A DNA stretch of 64,000 nt from Microvirga brassicacearum (lineage in GTDB: Bacteria; Pseudomonadota; Alphaproteobacteria; Rhizobiales; Beijerinckiaceae), in the NCBI RefSeq assembly GCF_008757455.1, contig NZ_VCMV01000007.1:62001-126000 (forward strand), given 5' to 3'. Within the stretch, counting starts at the first letter, position 1. Each line of letters opens with the position of its first letter. The notes below the pieces were generated by a model. It ran no database searches. It had not been told where the DNA came from and saw nothing but the letters and a program-made list of their open reading frames with translations. Both the position numbers and the translations under genes were made by a program. This document shows positions 1-7,986 of this stretch, in pieces.

Positions 1-49
1 TAGCTGAGAGACAACCGGCATCCGCGCGCGGCAGCCTGAGGGAGAGCCC

Positions 50-2050
50 ATGCTCGAGAGCGTTCTGATCGCGAATCGCGGCGAAATCGCCTGCCGCATC
101 ATCCGCACGGCCCGGCGCCTCGGCATGCGAACGATCGCAGTCTACTCGGAAGCGGATGCGAACGCGTTGTTTGTGGAGATGGCGGACGAGGCGTATCTGA
201 TCGGCCCGGCGCCCGCCCGCGACAGCTATCTTCAGATCGACCGGATCATCGCCGCGGCAAAACAATCCGGCGCCGCGTCCATCCATCCCGGCTACGGGTT
301 TTTGTCCGAGCGGGCGGAGTTCGCCGACGCCTGCGCCAAGACCGGCATCGTGTTCGTGGGACCTCCGGCGTCGGCCATCCGCGCCATGGGCCTGAAGGAT
401 GCGGCCAAGACCCTGGCGCAGCAGGCGGGCGTGCCGGTCGTTCCCGGCTATCACGGCGCGAAGCAGGAGCCGGATTTCCTGCGCCAGAAGGCCTATGAAA
501 TCGGCTACCCGGTGCTCATCAAGGCGGTTGCCGGCGGCGGCGGCAAGGGGATGCGGCGCGTCGACAAGGTGACGGATTTCGATGCCGCTCTCGAGAGTGC
601 GCAGCGCGAGGCCGCGAGCGCGTTCGGCGATCCGCGCGTGCTGGTGGAAAAATACATCCTGTCGCCGCGCCACATCGAAATTCAGGTCTTCGCGGATGCG
701 CATGGCAATGTGGTGCATCTGTTCGAGCGCGATTGTTCGCTGCAACGGCGGCACCAGAAGGTCATCGAGGAAGCGCCCGCGCCCGGCATGACGCCCGATA
801 TGCGCGCCGCCATGGGCAAGGCCGCGGTCGAGGCCGCAAGGGCGGTCGGCTATGTGGGTGCGGGGACTGTCGAGTTCATTGCCGATGGCCGCGACGGATT
901 GCGACCGGACCGGTTCTTTTTCATGGAAATGAACACGCGGCTGCAGGTGGAGCATCCGGTCACCGAGGCGATCACCGGCCTCGATCTCGTCGAGCTGCAG
1001 TTCCGGGCCGCATCAGGCGAGACGCTCCCATTCAAGCAGGAGGATCTCGCGATTGCGGGTCATGCGGTGGAGGCGCGGCTTTACGCCGAGGACCCTGAGC
1101 GGGAATTCCTGCCTTCGACCGGCAAGCTCTGGGCGCTGGAGTTTCCCGAGAGCGACGGGATCAGGATCGACACCGGGGTGCGCCCCGGCGACGAGGTCAC
1201 GCCGTATTACGATCCGATGATCGCCAAGGTGATTGCCCATGGCACGACCCGGGACGAGGCTTTGGCCTTGCTCGCCGATGCGCTCGGCGAAACGATCGTG
1301 GCGGGCCCGAAAACCAACGTGGCATTTCTCAAGAAGCTCTGCGAGGCTGACGACTTCAGGGCAGGGCGGTTCGATACGGATTTTATCGATCGCAATATCG
1401 AGGCGTTGGGCGCGGTGGCGCAGGAACCGGACGCGGAATCAATCCGCCTCGGCGTCTTAAGCCTGCTGGATCGCGATTTCGACGACCGCAATTACCGCGC
1501 CGCCACGAGAGACGGTTCAGTCGAATCGCCATGGAGCGACCACGATGGTTTTCAGCTCAGCGGAGCACGCCGCCAAACATATCCCGTGTCGGTGGATGGG
1601 GAACGAACCGAGGTGTCGCTCGCATGGCCGGGTTCGAGCGCGGCCGGCGAGGTGAACATTGCGGTGGCTCTGGCCGGACGATCCTCAGGCATGCTCGAGG
1701 ATTTTCGAACCCGCGATCCCCGCAAGTTCGTGTCCACGGAAAACGGCGTGATCGTGCTCCATCACGGCCGCCAGACGCGAGTCGCGCTTTTCGATCCCTT
1801 CGCCGTCGATCTCGAACATCTCGACGGCGGCGACTCGGTCAAGGCGCCGATGCACGGCAAGCTGATCGCGGTCTTCGTCAAGCCCGGCGACAGGGTCCAG
1901 AAGGGGCAGCGGCTCGCCGTTGTCGAAGCCATGAAGATGGAGCATGCGCTGGTCGCGCCCGCGGACGGGGAGGTGGCGGAAGTCTCGGCCGAGCCCGGTG
2001 CGCAAGTGGCCGAAGGGGCGCGGCTCATTGCCCTTAAGACGGAGGAATAG
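50..2050 (+). CDS. mccA: methylcrotonyl-CoA carboxylase, alpha (biotin carboxylase/BCCP) subunit
   Basis: This 666-residue protein is the biotin-bearing alpha chain of an acyl-CoA carboxylase. It starts with the biotin carboxylase signature (ANRGEIACRI, residues 8-17), has the glycine-rich ATP-grasp loop (GGGGKGM, about 164-170), and ends with a biotinyl domain whose EAMKMEH motif places the biotinylated lysine at residue 629. Length and N-terminal wording (AIRAMGLKDAAK) fit the methylcrotonyl-CoA subfamily of leucine breakdown better than the propionyl-CoA subfamily; that assignment is inference. The ATG has a GGGAG ribosome site about 6 bases upstream. The first three bases of the window are TAG and may be the stop of the upstream gene, expected to be the beta subunit, which is not visible. 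Confidence 0.9.
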   Translation: MLESVLIANRGEIACRIIRTARRLGMRTIAVYSEADANALFVEMADEAYLIGPAPARDSYLQIDRIIAAAKQSGAASIHPGYGFLSERAEFADACAKTGIVFVGPPASAIRAMGLKDAAKTLAQQAGVPVVPGYHGAKQEPDFLRQKAYEIGYPVLIKAVAGGGGKGMRRVDKVTDFDAALESAQREAASAFGDPRVLVEKYILSPRHIEIQVFADAHGNVVHLFERDCSLQRRHQKVIEEAPAPGMTPDMRAAMGKAAVEAARAVGYVGAGTVEFIADGRDGLRPDRFFFMEMNTRLQVEHPVTEAITGLDLVELQFRAASGETLPFKQEDLAIAGHAVEARLYAEDPEREFLPSTGKLWALEFPESDGIRIDTGVRPGDEVTPYYDPMIAKVIAHGTTRDEALALLADALGETIVAGPKTNVAFLKKLCEADDFRAGRFDTDFIDRNIEALGAVAQEPDAESIRLGVLSLLDRDFDDRNYRAATRDGSVESPWSDHDGFQLSGARRQTYPVSVDGERTEVSLAWPGSSAAGEVNIAVALAGRSSGMLEDFRTRDPRKFVSTENGVIVLHHGRQTRVALFDPFAVDLEHLDGGDSVKAPMHGKLIAVFVKPGDRVQKGQRLAVVEAMKMEHALVAPADGEVAEVSAEPGAQVAEGARLIALKTEE

Positions 2051-2104
2051 GATGCGGCGGATCGCCCTGTTCTCGCGCCTCCCGGCCCGTGATTGATATC
2101 CTGT

Positions 2105-2542
2105 ATGGCCCTGCACCTGCTCAAACTCTGCGTCGGCTGCGAGTCCATCGCGGATCTCGAAGGATGGATCGAGGAGAACCGCGCCCATCACAAACGGCTC
2201 GGACGACCTTTTGAGCAGACCCACACGACCCGGATGATGCCCAAGCGCGGCGACGAGCTTCTGGAGGGCGGGTCGCTTTACTGGGTCATTCGCGGGCAGA
2301 TCGCCTGTCGCCAGACCCTGCTGGCGATCACGCCCTTCACGGATGCGGACGGCATCGGCCGCTGCCGTCTGTCGCTCGATCAGACGGTGGTTGCCGTGGA
2401 GCCGCGCCCCTATCGGCCCTTCCAGGGCTGGCGCTATCTGGCCGCCAAGGATGCGCCCCGCGACATCGACATGGGAACCGGCGACGTTGCCAAGATGCCC
2501 GAGGACATGCGGCGGCAACTGGCCGAGATGGGATTGTTGTGA
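2105..2542 (+). CDS. DUF1489 family protein
   Basis: A 145-residue protein matching the alphaproteobacterial DUF1489 family: it opens with HLLKLCVGCES and ends in a conserved block about a tryptophan (FQGWRYL). The family has no known function. I chose the ATG at 2105 over one four codons upstream because homologues begin with M-[AST]-hydrophobic-LxKLCVG. There is no signal peptide or membrane segment. The stop overlaps the start of the next gene (TGATG), so the two are probably translated together. Confidence 0.85.
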   Translation: MALHLLKLCVGCESIADLEGWIEENRAHHKRLGRPFEQTHTTRMMPKRGDELLEGGSLYWVIRGQIACRQTLLAITPFTDADGIGRCRLSLDQTVVAVEPRPYRPFQGWRYLAAKDAPRDIDMGTGDVAKMPEDMRRQLAEMGLL

Positions 2543-2802
2543 TGAAGATTGTCTCATACCTCCTGATGCTCTGTGCCTTGAGCACTTTCGCGGCGGGAGC
2601 CGCCGGCGCGAAAGATTGCCGTGTGCCGCATCTGCCCGGCGCGCGAGCCGTGAAACCGCCTCCCGGCTGCGATCTGCCGGCCAAGCCCGACAGGGATGCT
2701 GCTTCGCGGCTCAAGCAGGATGGCGGGTTCGTGGACCTCGGGAACGGCACGAAAGTGAAGATCGGTGGCCGAGTCCGTGTCGATGTGGGCGCACGGCCGT
2801 AG
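2542..2802 (+). CDS. small secreted protein of unknown function
   Basis: An 86-residue product beginning with a clear Sec signal peptide (residues 1-22, hydrophobic, ending AAGAKD). The mature part is about 60 residues, has two cysteines that could form a disulfide in the periplasm, and is proline-rich in the middle. The tail (KVKIGGRVRVDVGARP) looks like a beta segment. It starts on the overlapping TGATG of the DUF1489 gene; a GTG one codon earlier is possible. I do not recognise a family. Confidence 0.7.
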   Translation: MKIVSYLLMLCALSTFAAGAAGAKDCRVPHLPGARAVKPPPGCDLPAKPDRDAASRLKQDGGFVDLGNGTKVKIGGRVRVDVGARP

Positions 2803-2929
2803 ATCACGTTCATGAGTTTTCCGTCGATTCGATCGAAACTCAGCCTTTTGAACCAGGAACTTCTCGGAACTCCGCCACTCGAATTGGCATTGGCTCAACA
2901 GTTCGGTTGAGTATGAGTGGGAGGTTGCC

Positions 2930-3286
2930 ATGTTCCTTGCGGTATCCGAAGGCTGGCACTGGCGTTATGAAGTCTGCGAGCATGCAGACGGCTACCTCGT
3001 CCAGATGCGCGATCTTGAAACCGGCGATCTCGACGAGGATTTCTCCACCGTATTCCGCACCATGCCCGTGGCTTTCGCCTATGCGGAGATGTCGGCTGCC
3101 TATGAGCGCTATGTGGCGACCGAGGGCGAGGAGGAGGATGCCGGCGAAACCGGGCTCGAACTCGCCACGACGGAACGCCACTTTGTGGATCTCAGCGACA
3201 GGCTCGGCGATTCAGGCGTTCATGGTGTGATGGTCGCGGCCTGGGAACAGGTGCGTCCGCCGGCCAAGCCGCGGGTCATTCACTAG
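2930..3286 (+). CDS. conserved hypothetical acidic protein
   Basis: A 118-residue soluble protein, markedly acidic in the middle (EGEEEDAGE). It is preceded by a strong GGGAGG ribosome site 5 bases before the ATG, which supports a real gene although no family is recognised. There is no signal peptide or membrane helix. It stands alone, 127 bases after the secreted small protein, and converges on panC. Confidence 0.65.
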   Translation: MFLAVSEGWHWRYEVCEHADGYLVQMRDLETGDLDEDFSTVFRTMPVAFAYAEMSAAYERYVATEGEEEDAGETGLELATTERHFVDLSDRLGDSGVHGVMVAAWEQVRPPAKPRVIH

Positions 3287-3295
3287 ATCGCGCGC

Positions 3296-4141
3296 TCAGA
3301 CGGCGAAATTGTCGATGAGGCGGGTGGTGCCCAGTTTTGCCGCGACCAGCAGCCGGAGCGGGCGCGCGGATTCCGCCGCCGGGGGAGCGAGCGTTTCGGC
3401 ATCTCTGGCTTCGAAATAATCGACCTGAAAATGAGCCTTGGACAGCACGGCGAAACCGGCCTCCACCACCTCGTCGCGATCGTCGCCCGCGCGGATGCCC
3501 TCGGCGCAGGATTTGAGGGTCTGATAGAGGATCGCCGCGTGTTCACGGTCCTCGGCGCTCAGGTAACGATTGCGCGACGACATCGCGAGGCCGCTCGGCT
3601 CGCGCAGCGTCGCCCCTGCGATGACGCGCACCGGCATGTAGAGATCCTGGACCATGCGGGTAATCACGCGGTGCTGTTGGTAATCCTTGTCGCCGAAAAT
3701 CGCCACATCGGGCTGCACCTGATTGAAAAGTTTCGTCACCACCGTCGCGACGCCCTCGAAATGAGTCGGACGGAACCGGTCCTCGAGACCGACGGTCGCC
3801 GGGCCTGCGACCTGTACGCGCGTACTATCGCCGGGCGGATACATTTCCTCAACGGAGGGCGCGAAAATCAGATCCGCTAACCCGGACAGCCTCTGGCGAT
3901 CCTCATCGAAACTGCGCGGATACTTCGACAGATCCTCGTTCGGCGCGAATTGCGTCGGGTTGACAAAGATCGAAACCACCACCTTGTCGGCTTCCGATCG
4001 CGCAAGCCGCACCAGGGACACATGCCCATCATGCAAGGCACCCATGGTGGGAACGAGAGCGATGCGCTGTCCGCTCCGACGCCACTCGGAGATCGCCTGG
4101 CGGAGAGCCGCGACGTGATCGACGACATTGGCAGGCGACAT
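3296..4141 (-). CDS. panC: pantothenate synthetase
   Basis: PanC joins pantoate and beta-alanine using ATP, the last step of pantothenate (vitamin B5, CoA precursor) synthesis in the cytoplasm. The 281-residue protein has the nucleotidyl-transferase HxGH motif (PTMGALHDGHVSLV, about residues 27-40) and the conserved FVNPTQF and AMSSRNRYL blocks. The reading frame is open upstream to 4339, but homologues begin with a short helix before the PTMGALH motif, so the ATG at 4141 is preferred. panB is not adjacent. It is divergent from the J-domain gene, with about 195 bases of shared promoter space. Confidence 0.95.
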   Translation of the reverse strand: MSPANVVDHVAALRQAISEWRRSGQRIALVPTMGALHDGHVSLVRLARSEADKVVVSIFVNPTQFAPNEDLSKYPRSFDEDRQRLSGLADLIFAPSVEEMYPPGDSTRVQVAGPATVGLEDRFRPTHFEGVATVVTKLFNQVQPDVAIFGDKDYQQHRVITRMVQDLYMPVRVIAGATLREPSGLAMSSRNRYLSAEDREHAAILYQTLKSCAEGIRAGDDRDEVVEAGFAVLSKAHFQVDYFEARDAETLAPPAAESARPLRLLVAAKLGTTRLIDNFAV

Positions 4142-4337
4142 TGCACACTCCGCAAAATACCGTTGCGACCGAAGGCTGGGCCTCCCGTCCTCCGTCGCAG
4201 CGTGCTGAAAGCCAGCCCGTCCCGAAATCGGACGCGAAAGCGCTCTACCAGAGGCCGCAGGGACTAGGCAATTACCGCTCGCGGTCTCATTTACAAGCAG
4301 CTTGTCTTTGCCCACATGACAAGCGGGAACAAATAAC

Positions 4338-5033
4338 ATGATGCTGCTCTACGGACTTGCCGCCTTTGGAGCCCTGTGGTGGCTGTCGAAAGTCTTTGTC
4401 CGGTCCGATACCAAAGCGGTTGCCAGGGCGGTCAAGATCATCGGCGGCGTACTGGCGCTCGGCGCGGCCGCTGTGCTGGGGATGAAGGGCCGCATCGACA
4501 TGGCGCTGCTGCTCGGCGGCGTCGGCGCATGGGCGCTTGGCTGGAGCGGTCTCAATCTCCCGGTGCCATGGCGCAAGTCCGGCGAAGGGCTCGCGCGCTT
4601 CAGGTCGGCGATGATCGAAATGGAAATCGATCGCCGCTCAGGCGCCGTGTCCGGTACCGTCCTCGCCGGCGGCTACATGGGCCGCCGCCTTGGCGATCTC
4701 GACCAGCCGTCCCTGCGCGCTCTCTACGGGGAGTGTCTTTCCTTCGATCCGGAGGGCGCCGCTTTCCTAGAGGCTTATTTTGACCGCCGGTTTCCCGGCT
4801 GGCGTGAATACGCTCAGGGCAATCGTGACACGCGGACGCGCACGCAGACGGGCGCGATGTCGAAAGAGGAAGCCTACCAGGTCCTGGGGCTTCAGCCGGG
4901 CGCGAGCCTCGACGAGATCCGCGAAGCGTATCGCCGGCTGATGAAGAAACTCCATCCCGACCAAGGGGGGACGGCGCACCTCGCGGCCAGGGTCAACCAG
5001 GCGAGAGAAGTTCTGTTGAGCCGACATCGCTGA
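4338..5033 (+). CDS. membrane-anchored J-domain protein
   Basis: A 231-residue protein with two or three hydrophobic segments near the N terminus (about residues 1-20, 34-48 and 54-68) and a J domain at the extreme C terminus (about 176-231). The domain carries the HPD motif that stimulates Hsp70 ATPase (KKLHPDQGG). A C-terminal J domain after membrane anchors resembles DjlA/TIM14-type co-chaperones that recruit DnaK to the inner membrane. The client is unknown. Start is the first of two adjacent ATG codons. Confidence 0.85.
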   Translation: MMLLYGLAAFGALWWLSKVFVRSDTKAVARAVKIIGGVLALGAAAVLGMKGRIDMALLLGGVGAWALGWSGLNLPVPWRKSGEGLARFRSAMIEMEIDRRSGAVSGTVLAGGYMGRRLGDLDQPSLRALYGECLSFDPEGAAFLEAYFDRRFPGWREYAQGNRDTRTRTQTGAMSKEEAYQVLGLQPGASLDEIREAYRRLMKKLHPDQGGTAHLAARVNQAREVLLSRHR

Positions 5034-5106
5034 TACTCCACACGCGATCCCGAGAAGGAAGTCCGTGGCGGTACAAACACACGTGCCGCCGCCGGTCGAT
5101 TTTTTA

Positions 5107-5131
5107 GATCACGACCTCACGGGACGTGATC
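5107..5131. repeat. short inverted repeat downstream of the J-domain gene
   Basis: GATCACG and CGTGATC form a perfect 7-base stem with an 11-base loop in the 160-base space between two convergent genes. There is a T-run on the wrong side for a plus-strand terminator and no U-tract on the minus strand, so it is not a classical intrinsic terminator. Confidence 0.4.
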
Positions 5132-5193
5132 AATGCCGACGAACTGGAGCATGGTGTCACCCAGAACTGCTCCCACGCTTTCGGCATCATGCC

Positions 5194-6756
5194 TCAGCCT
5201 CGCGCCGCGAAGCAGGTGAATCCGCTTTTCTTCAGTGCCTTGCAGGCATCCTGCGCGGCGCTCGATTCCTCGAAGCCCGAAAAGCGAGCCCGGTAGAGAG
5301 TATTGCCGCCAACCGTTACCTTTTCGGTAAAGGGCGATGCTTTCGGCACAAACTTGCCGGCGCGGTCGAGGACAGCCTTTGCCTTGTCCTCGTCATCCGT
5401 CGCCCCCAACTGGATCACCCACCCGGAAGCAGCCTGCCGTGCGGCGGGCTTGGCAGCCTCAGGCTCCGGGCTCACGGTTTCGGCATTGTCCAGCGACGCC
5501 GTCTTCACCGCGCTGGTTTGCGTCGGGGAGGATGCTGGCACGCGGGCTTCGATCTTTGCGGCGAGCGCCAGCTTCTGCTTTTCGGAAATCTCATCGGCCT
5601 CCTGCAGGGCCGCGAAGGCCTGTGCGTTCAGGGGCAGGGGCTGTGCGCCCTTCTGCCAGCGAACGCCGGAGGACGGCGTGGTGGTGCCGCTTGCGCCCGA
5701 CGCCGAGGCAACGACGGGGCGAAGGGTACTGATATCGAGCGGCTTGCGAGCCGGAGGCACGGGCGTCGGCTCGACGGCAGCGGCTGTTTCGACCGGTGCG
5801 CTCTGGGCCGGGATCGTCGCCGCCGGCGACGCGTCGGCCACCATGATCTCGCGGCTGCCGCCTTCGACGACCGGCGGAGCGATGCGGGCACCCGCATAGG
5901 CGCGGGGAAGATTGGTGCCGATCAAATTTGCCATGGTGTTGTCGCGGGACGACGCAGAACGGCCTCCCAGGACCACGGCGACCACATGACGGCTGTCGGT
6001 CTTGACGTTGGTCAGAACGTTGAAACCCGACGCGCCGATGAATCCGGTCTTGATGCCGTCCACACCCTCGACCCGGCCAAGGAGACGGTTGTGGTTGCGC
6101 ATGCTCTTGCCCGCGTAATTGAAAACGCGGGTGTTGAAATAAGTGTAGTACTTGGGAAATCGGTCCTGGATCGCCCGTCCGAGGATGGAGAGGTCCCGGG
6201 CCGTGGTCACCTGCTCGGGATCGGGAAGGCCGGACGCGTTCCGGTATACGGTGCGGGACATGCCGAGCTGGCGCGCCTTGCGGGTCATGCGGTCGGCGAA
6301 CGCGTCCTCGGATCCGGCGAGGTTTTCAGCCACTACCACCGCGATGTCGTTGGCGGATTTCGTCACCAGCGCGAGGATCGCGTCTTCGACCTCGATGGTC
6401 TGGCCGGGGGGCAGGCCGAGCTTCGAGGGAGACTGACGGGCCGCGTAAGCGGAAACGGTGAACGGGGTATTCAGCCTGACCCTGCCGGCCTCGAGCTGCT
6501 CGAAGAGCAGATAAAGCGTCATCACCTTGGTGATCGAGGCGGGATGGCGGATGGCGTCGGGATTCTCCGCGTCCAGGACCTTTCCGGTCTTGGCATCTAC
6601 AACGATGGATGCGCTCGGAGGATTGTATCCTCCGCCGGATTTCTTGCGGCGAGCAGCCTCCGCCGGGGAGGTGATAGCGATGACGAGCGAAGCCGCTGCC
6701 ACACCGACAAGAGCCAGTGTCCTTCGACGTCCGACCCAAACGCGTACCGAATTCAT
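5194..6756 (-). CDS. D-alanyl-D-alanine carboxypeptidase with C-terminal SPOR domain
   Basis: A 520-residue penicillin-binding protein of peptidase family S11 that trims the terminal D-alanine of peptidoglycan stem peptides in the periplasm. All three active-site motifs are present: SxxK (SITK, in HPASITKVM), SxN (SAN, in VTKSANDIA) and KTG (in GIKTGF). An N-terminal hydrophobic signal ends near SPAEAA. After the catalytic domain comes a long proline/alanine/threonine-rich linker and a C-terminal SPOR domain (about the last 75 residues) that binds denuded glycan, directing the protein to the septum. I chose the ATG at 6756; an upstream in-frame start at 6795 would add 13 residues ahead of the basic signal-peptide n-region. 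Confidence 0.92.
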   Translation of the reverse strand: MNSVRVWVGRRRTLALVGVAAASLVIAITSPAEAARRKKSGGGYNPPSASIVVDAKTGKVLDAENPDAIRHPASITKVMTLYLLFEQLEAGRVRLNTPFTVSAYAARQSPSKLGLPPGQTIEVEDAILALVTKSANDIAVVVAENLAGSEDAFADRMTRKARQLGMSRTVYRNASGLPDPEQVTTARDLSILGRAIQDRFPKYYTYFNTRVFNYAGKSMRNHNRLLGRVEGVDGIKTGFIGASGFNVLTNVKTDSRHVVAVVLGGRSASSRDNTMANLIGTNLPRAYAGARIAPPVVEGGSREIMVADASPAATIPAQSAPVETAAAVEPTPVPPARKPLDISTLRPVVASASGASGTTTPSSGVRWQKGAQPLPLNAQAFAALQEADEISEKQKLALAAKIEARVPASSPTQTSAVKTASLDNAETVSPEPEAAKPAARQAASGWVIQLGATDDEDKAKAVLDRAGKFVPKASPFTEKVTVGGNTLYRARFSGFEESSAAQDACKALKKSGFTCFAARG

Positions 6757-6903
6757 CCTGTAAAGGTCCCTGCTTAGCTTGGTCTCAGGCCCCACGCCGA
6801 CCGCTCCTTGGTGGAGATCGTTGCCGGCACAACACAGTCTCGGAAGTTAGGGGGATGCGGTTACGGGCGGGTTAACGCGAGGGAAATAGACGGAGGGTTA
6901 TAT

Positions 6904-6949
6904 TGCGGTGCACAATTTTCTTGACAATTATTGTGCGGTGCACATATTG
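6904..6949 (+). promoter_or_regulatory. phasin promoter with two TGC-N3-GCA operator-like sites
   Basis: A good sigma-70-like promoter lies here: TTGACA at 6921-6926 and CATATT at 6943-6948, 16 bases apart. Two identical 9-base elements TGCGGTGCA lie at 6904-6912 (just upstream of the -35) and 6934-6942 (inside the spacer), exactly 30 bases apart. TGC-N3-GCA elements near phasin genes are the type of site bound by the PHB-responsive repressor PhaR in alphaproteobacteria; assignment to PhaR is inference. Confidence 0.65.
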
Positions 6950-6995
6950 GGTTTTGACACATTCCAGCCCCCTAAGTCTAACCTTGAGGTCTCCC

Positions 6996-7331
6996 ATGAT
7001 TCCGTCTTTCGACCAATTCCAGAAATATGGCCAAGAAAACATGGAAGCCGCCATTCAGGCGGTCGGCACTTTTTCTAAAGGTGCGCAAGCGATTGCTGCC
7101 GAGTCAAGCGACTTTGCACGCAAGGCGATCGAGCGCAACTCCTCGGCCATAGAGCAGCTCGCGGGCGCAAAGACCATCGAGAAGGCGGTCGAAATCCAGA
7201 CCGAATACGTCAAGGGCGCTTATGAAGGCCTCGTGAGCCAGTCGACGAAGCTGGGCGAGCTCTATTCGTCCTTCGCTACGGAAGCGTTCAAGCCGATCCA
7301 GGGTCTCTATTCCAAATTCACGGCGGCGTAA
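6996..7331 (+). CDS. phasin family protein (PHB granule-associated)
   Basis: A 111-residue, almost entirely helical amphipathic protein of the Phasin_2 family. Phasins coat polyhydroxybutyrate granules, controlling their number and size. Features seen are the opening FDQFQKYGQENMEAA and the repeated alanine-rich helices, with no cysteine and no signal peptide. The ATG follows a GAGG-like site. The gene is monocistronic, with its own promoter and a strong terminator directly after it. The PHB synthase and depolymerase genes are not in the window, so PHB storage by this organism is inferred from this protein alone. Confidence 0.9.
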   Translation: MIPSFDQFQKYGQENMEAAIQAVGTFSKGAQAIAAESSDFARKAIERNSSAIEQLAGAKTIEKAVEIQTEYVKGAYEGLVSQSTKLGELYSSFATEAFKPIQGLYSKFTAA

Positions 7332-7361
7332 TCGCCCCCGTCCGATTTGTTGAGCCTTTCG

Positions 7362-7391
7362 ACGCCCGGCCTTCGCGCCGGGCGTTTTTTT
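7362..7391 (+). terminator. intrinsic terminator of the phasin gene
   Basis: A 9-base stem (ACGCCCGGC with GCCGGGCGT), a 6-base CTTCGC loop and a following run of seven T residues lie 30 bases after the phasin stop codon. This is a textbook Rho-independent terminator on the plus strand. Confidence 0.92.
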
Positions 7392-7563
7392 GTGACGCCC
7401 CCGCGCGCCGCGCCTCCGGCGAAAATGTCGCGCTTTCCGTGAACCGTGCGACCACCCACCTTGTTGATCTAGCGAAGCAGGTGGAGCGACTATACATTTG
7501 CATCAGCGACGCGGTCGCGAACGGGGCCGCGCCGCGGGTCATATGCAAGGGGTCGGTCGAAAC

Positions 7564-7956
7564 ATGATGCTGCGGATAGGTCAGGGCATTTCCGCTGGAG
7601 CCGAGCGCATATCCGTCACGGGCGCGGGGGCGCAAACGCCCGGCGGCGGCGATGACGGTCGCTCGGGAACGGCGATCGTCACAAAGACCAAACCACGGAC
7701 GAAACGGCCCAATCTCTACCGTGTTTTGCTTTTAAACGATGACTACACCCCGATGGAGTTCGTGGTGCATGTGCTGGAACGGTTCTTCAACAAGGACCGC
7801 GAAGGCGCCACGCGCATCATGCTCCACGTTCATCAGAACGGCGTCGGGGAATGTGGAGTATTTACTTACGAGGTGGCGGAAACGAAAGTGACGCAGGTGA
7901 TGGATTTCGCCCGCAAGCACCAGCACCCGCTGCAATGTGTAATGGAAAAGAATTAG
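7564..7956 (+). CDS. clpS: ATP-dependent Clp protease adaptor ClpS
   Basis: ClpS delivers N-end-rule substrates to the ClpAP protease. The core is unmistakable: [21 protein letters not shown] forms the N-degron pocket and is followed by the helical [27 protein letters not shown] block and the C-terminal HPLQCVMEK. About 35 N-terminal residues before the conserved domain are glycine-rich and likely disordered, matching the flexible N-terminal extension ClpS needs for substrate hand-off. The start is uncertain (adjacent ATG codons at 7564 and 7567, or further upstream). It lies 30 bases before clpA, the expected operon partner. Confidence 0.93.
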   Translation: MMLRIGQGISAGAERISVTGAGAQTPGGGDDGRSGTAIVTKTKPRTKRPNLYRVLLLNDDYTPMEFVVHVLERFFNKDREGATRIMLHVHQNGVGECGVFTYEVAETKVTQVMDFARKHQHPLQCVMEKN

Positions 7957-7986
7957 CCGAGACGCCGTCTCATTAAGGACAAGCCG

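Noticed and set aside
5065-6777. A 570-codon open frame opposite the D,D-carboxypeptidase
   Set aside because: The minus-strand protein has SxxK, SxN and KTG motifs; the opposite frame has none recognisable.
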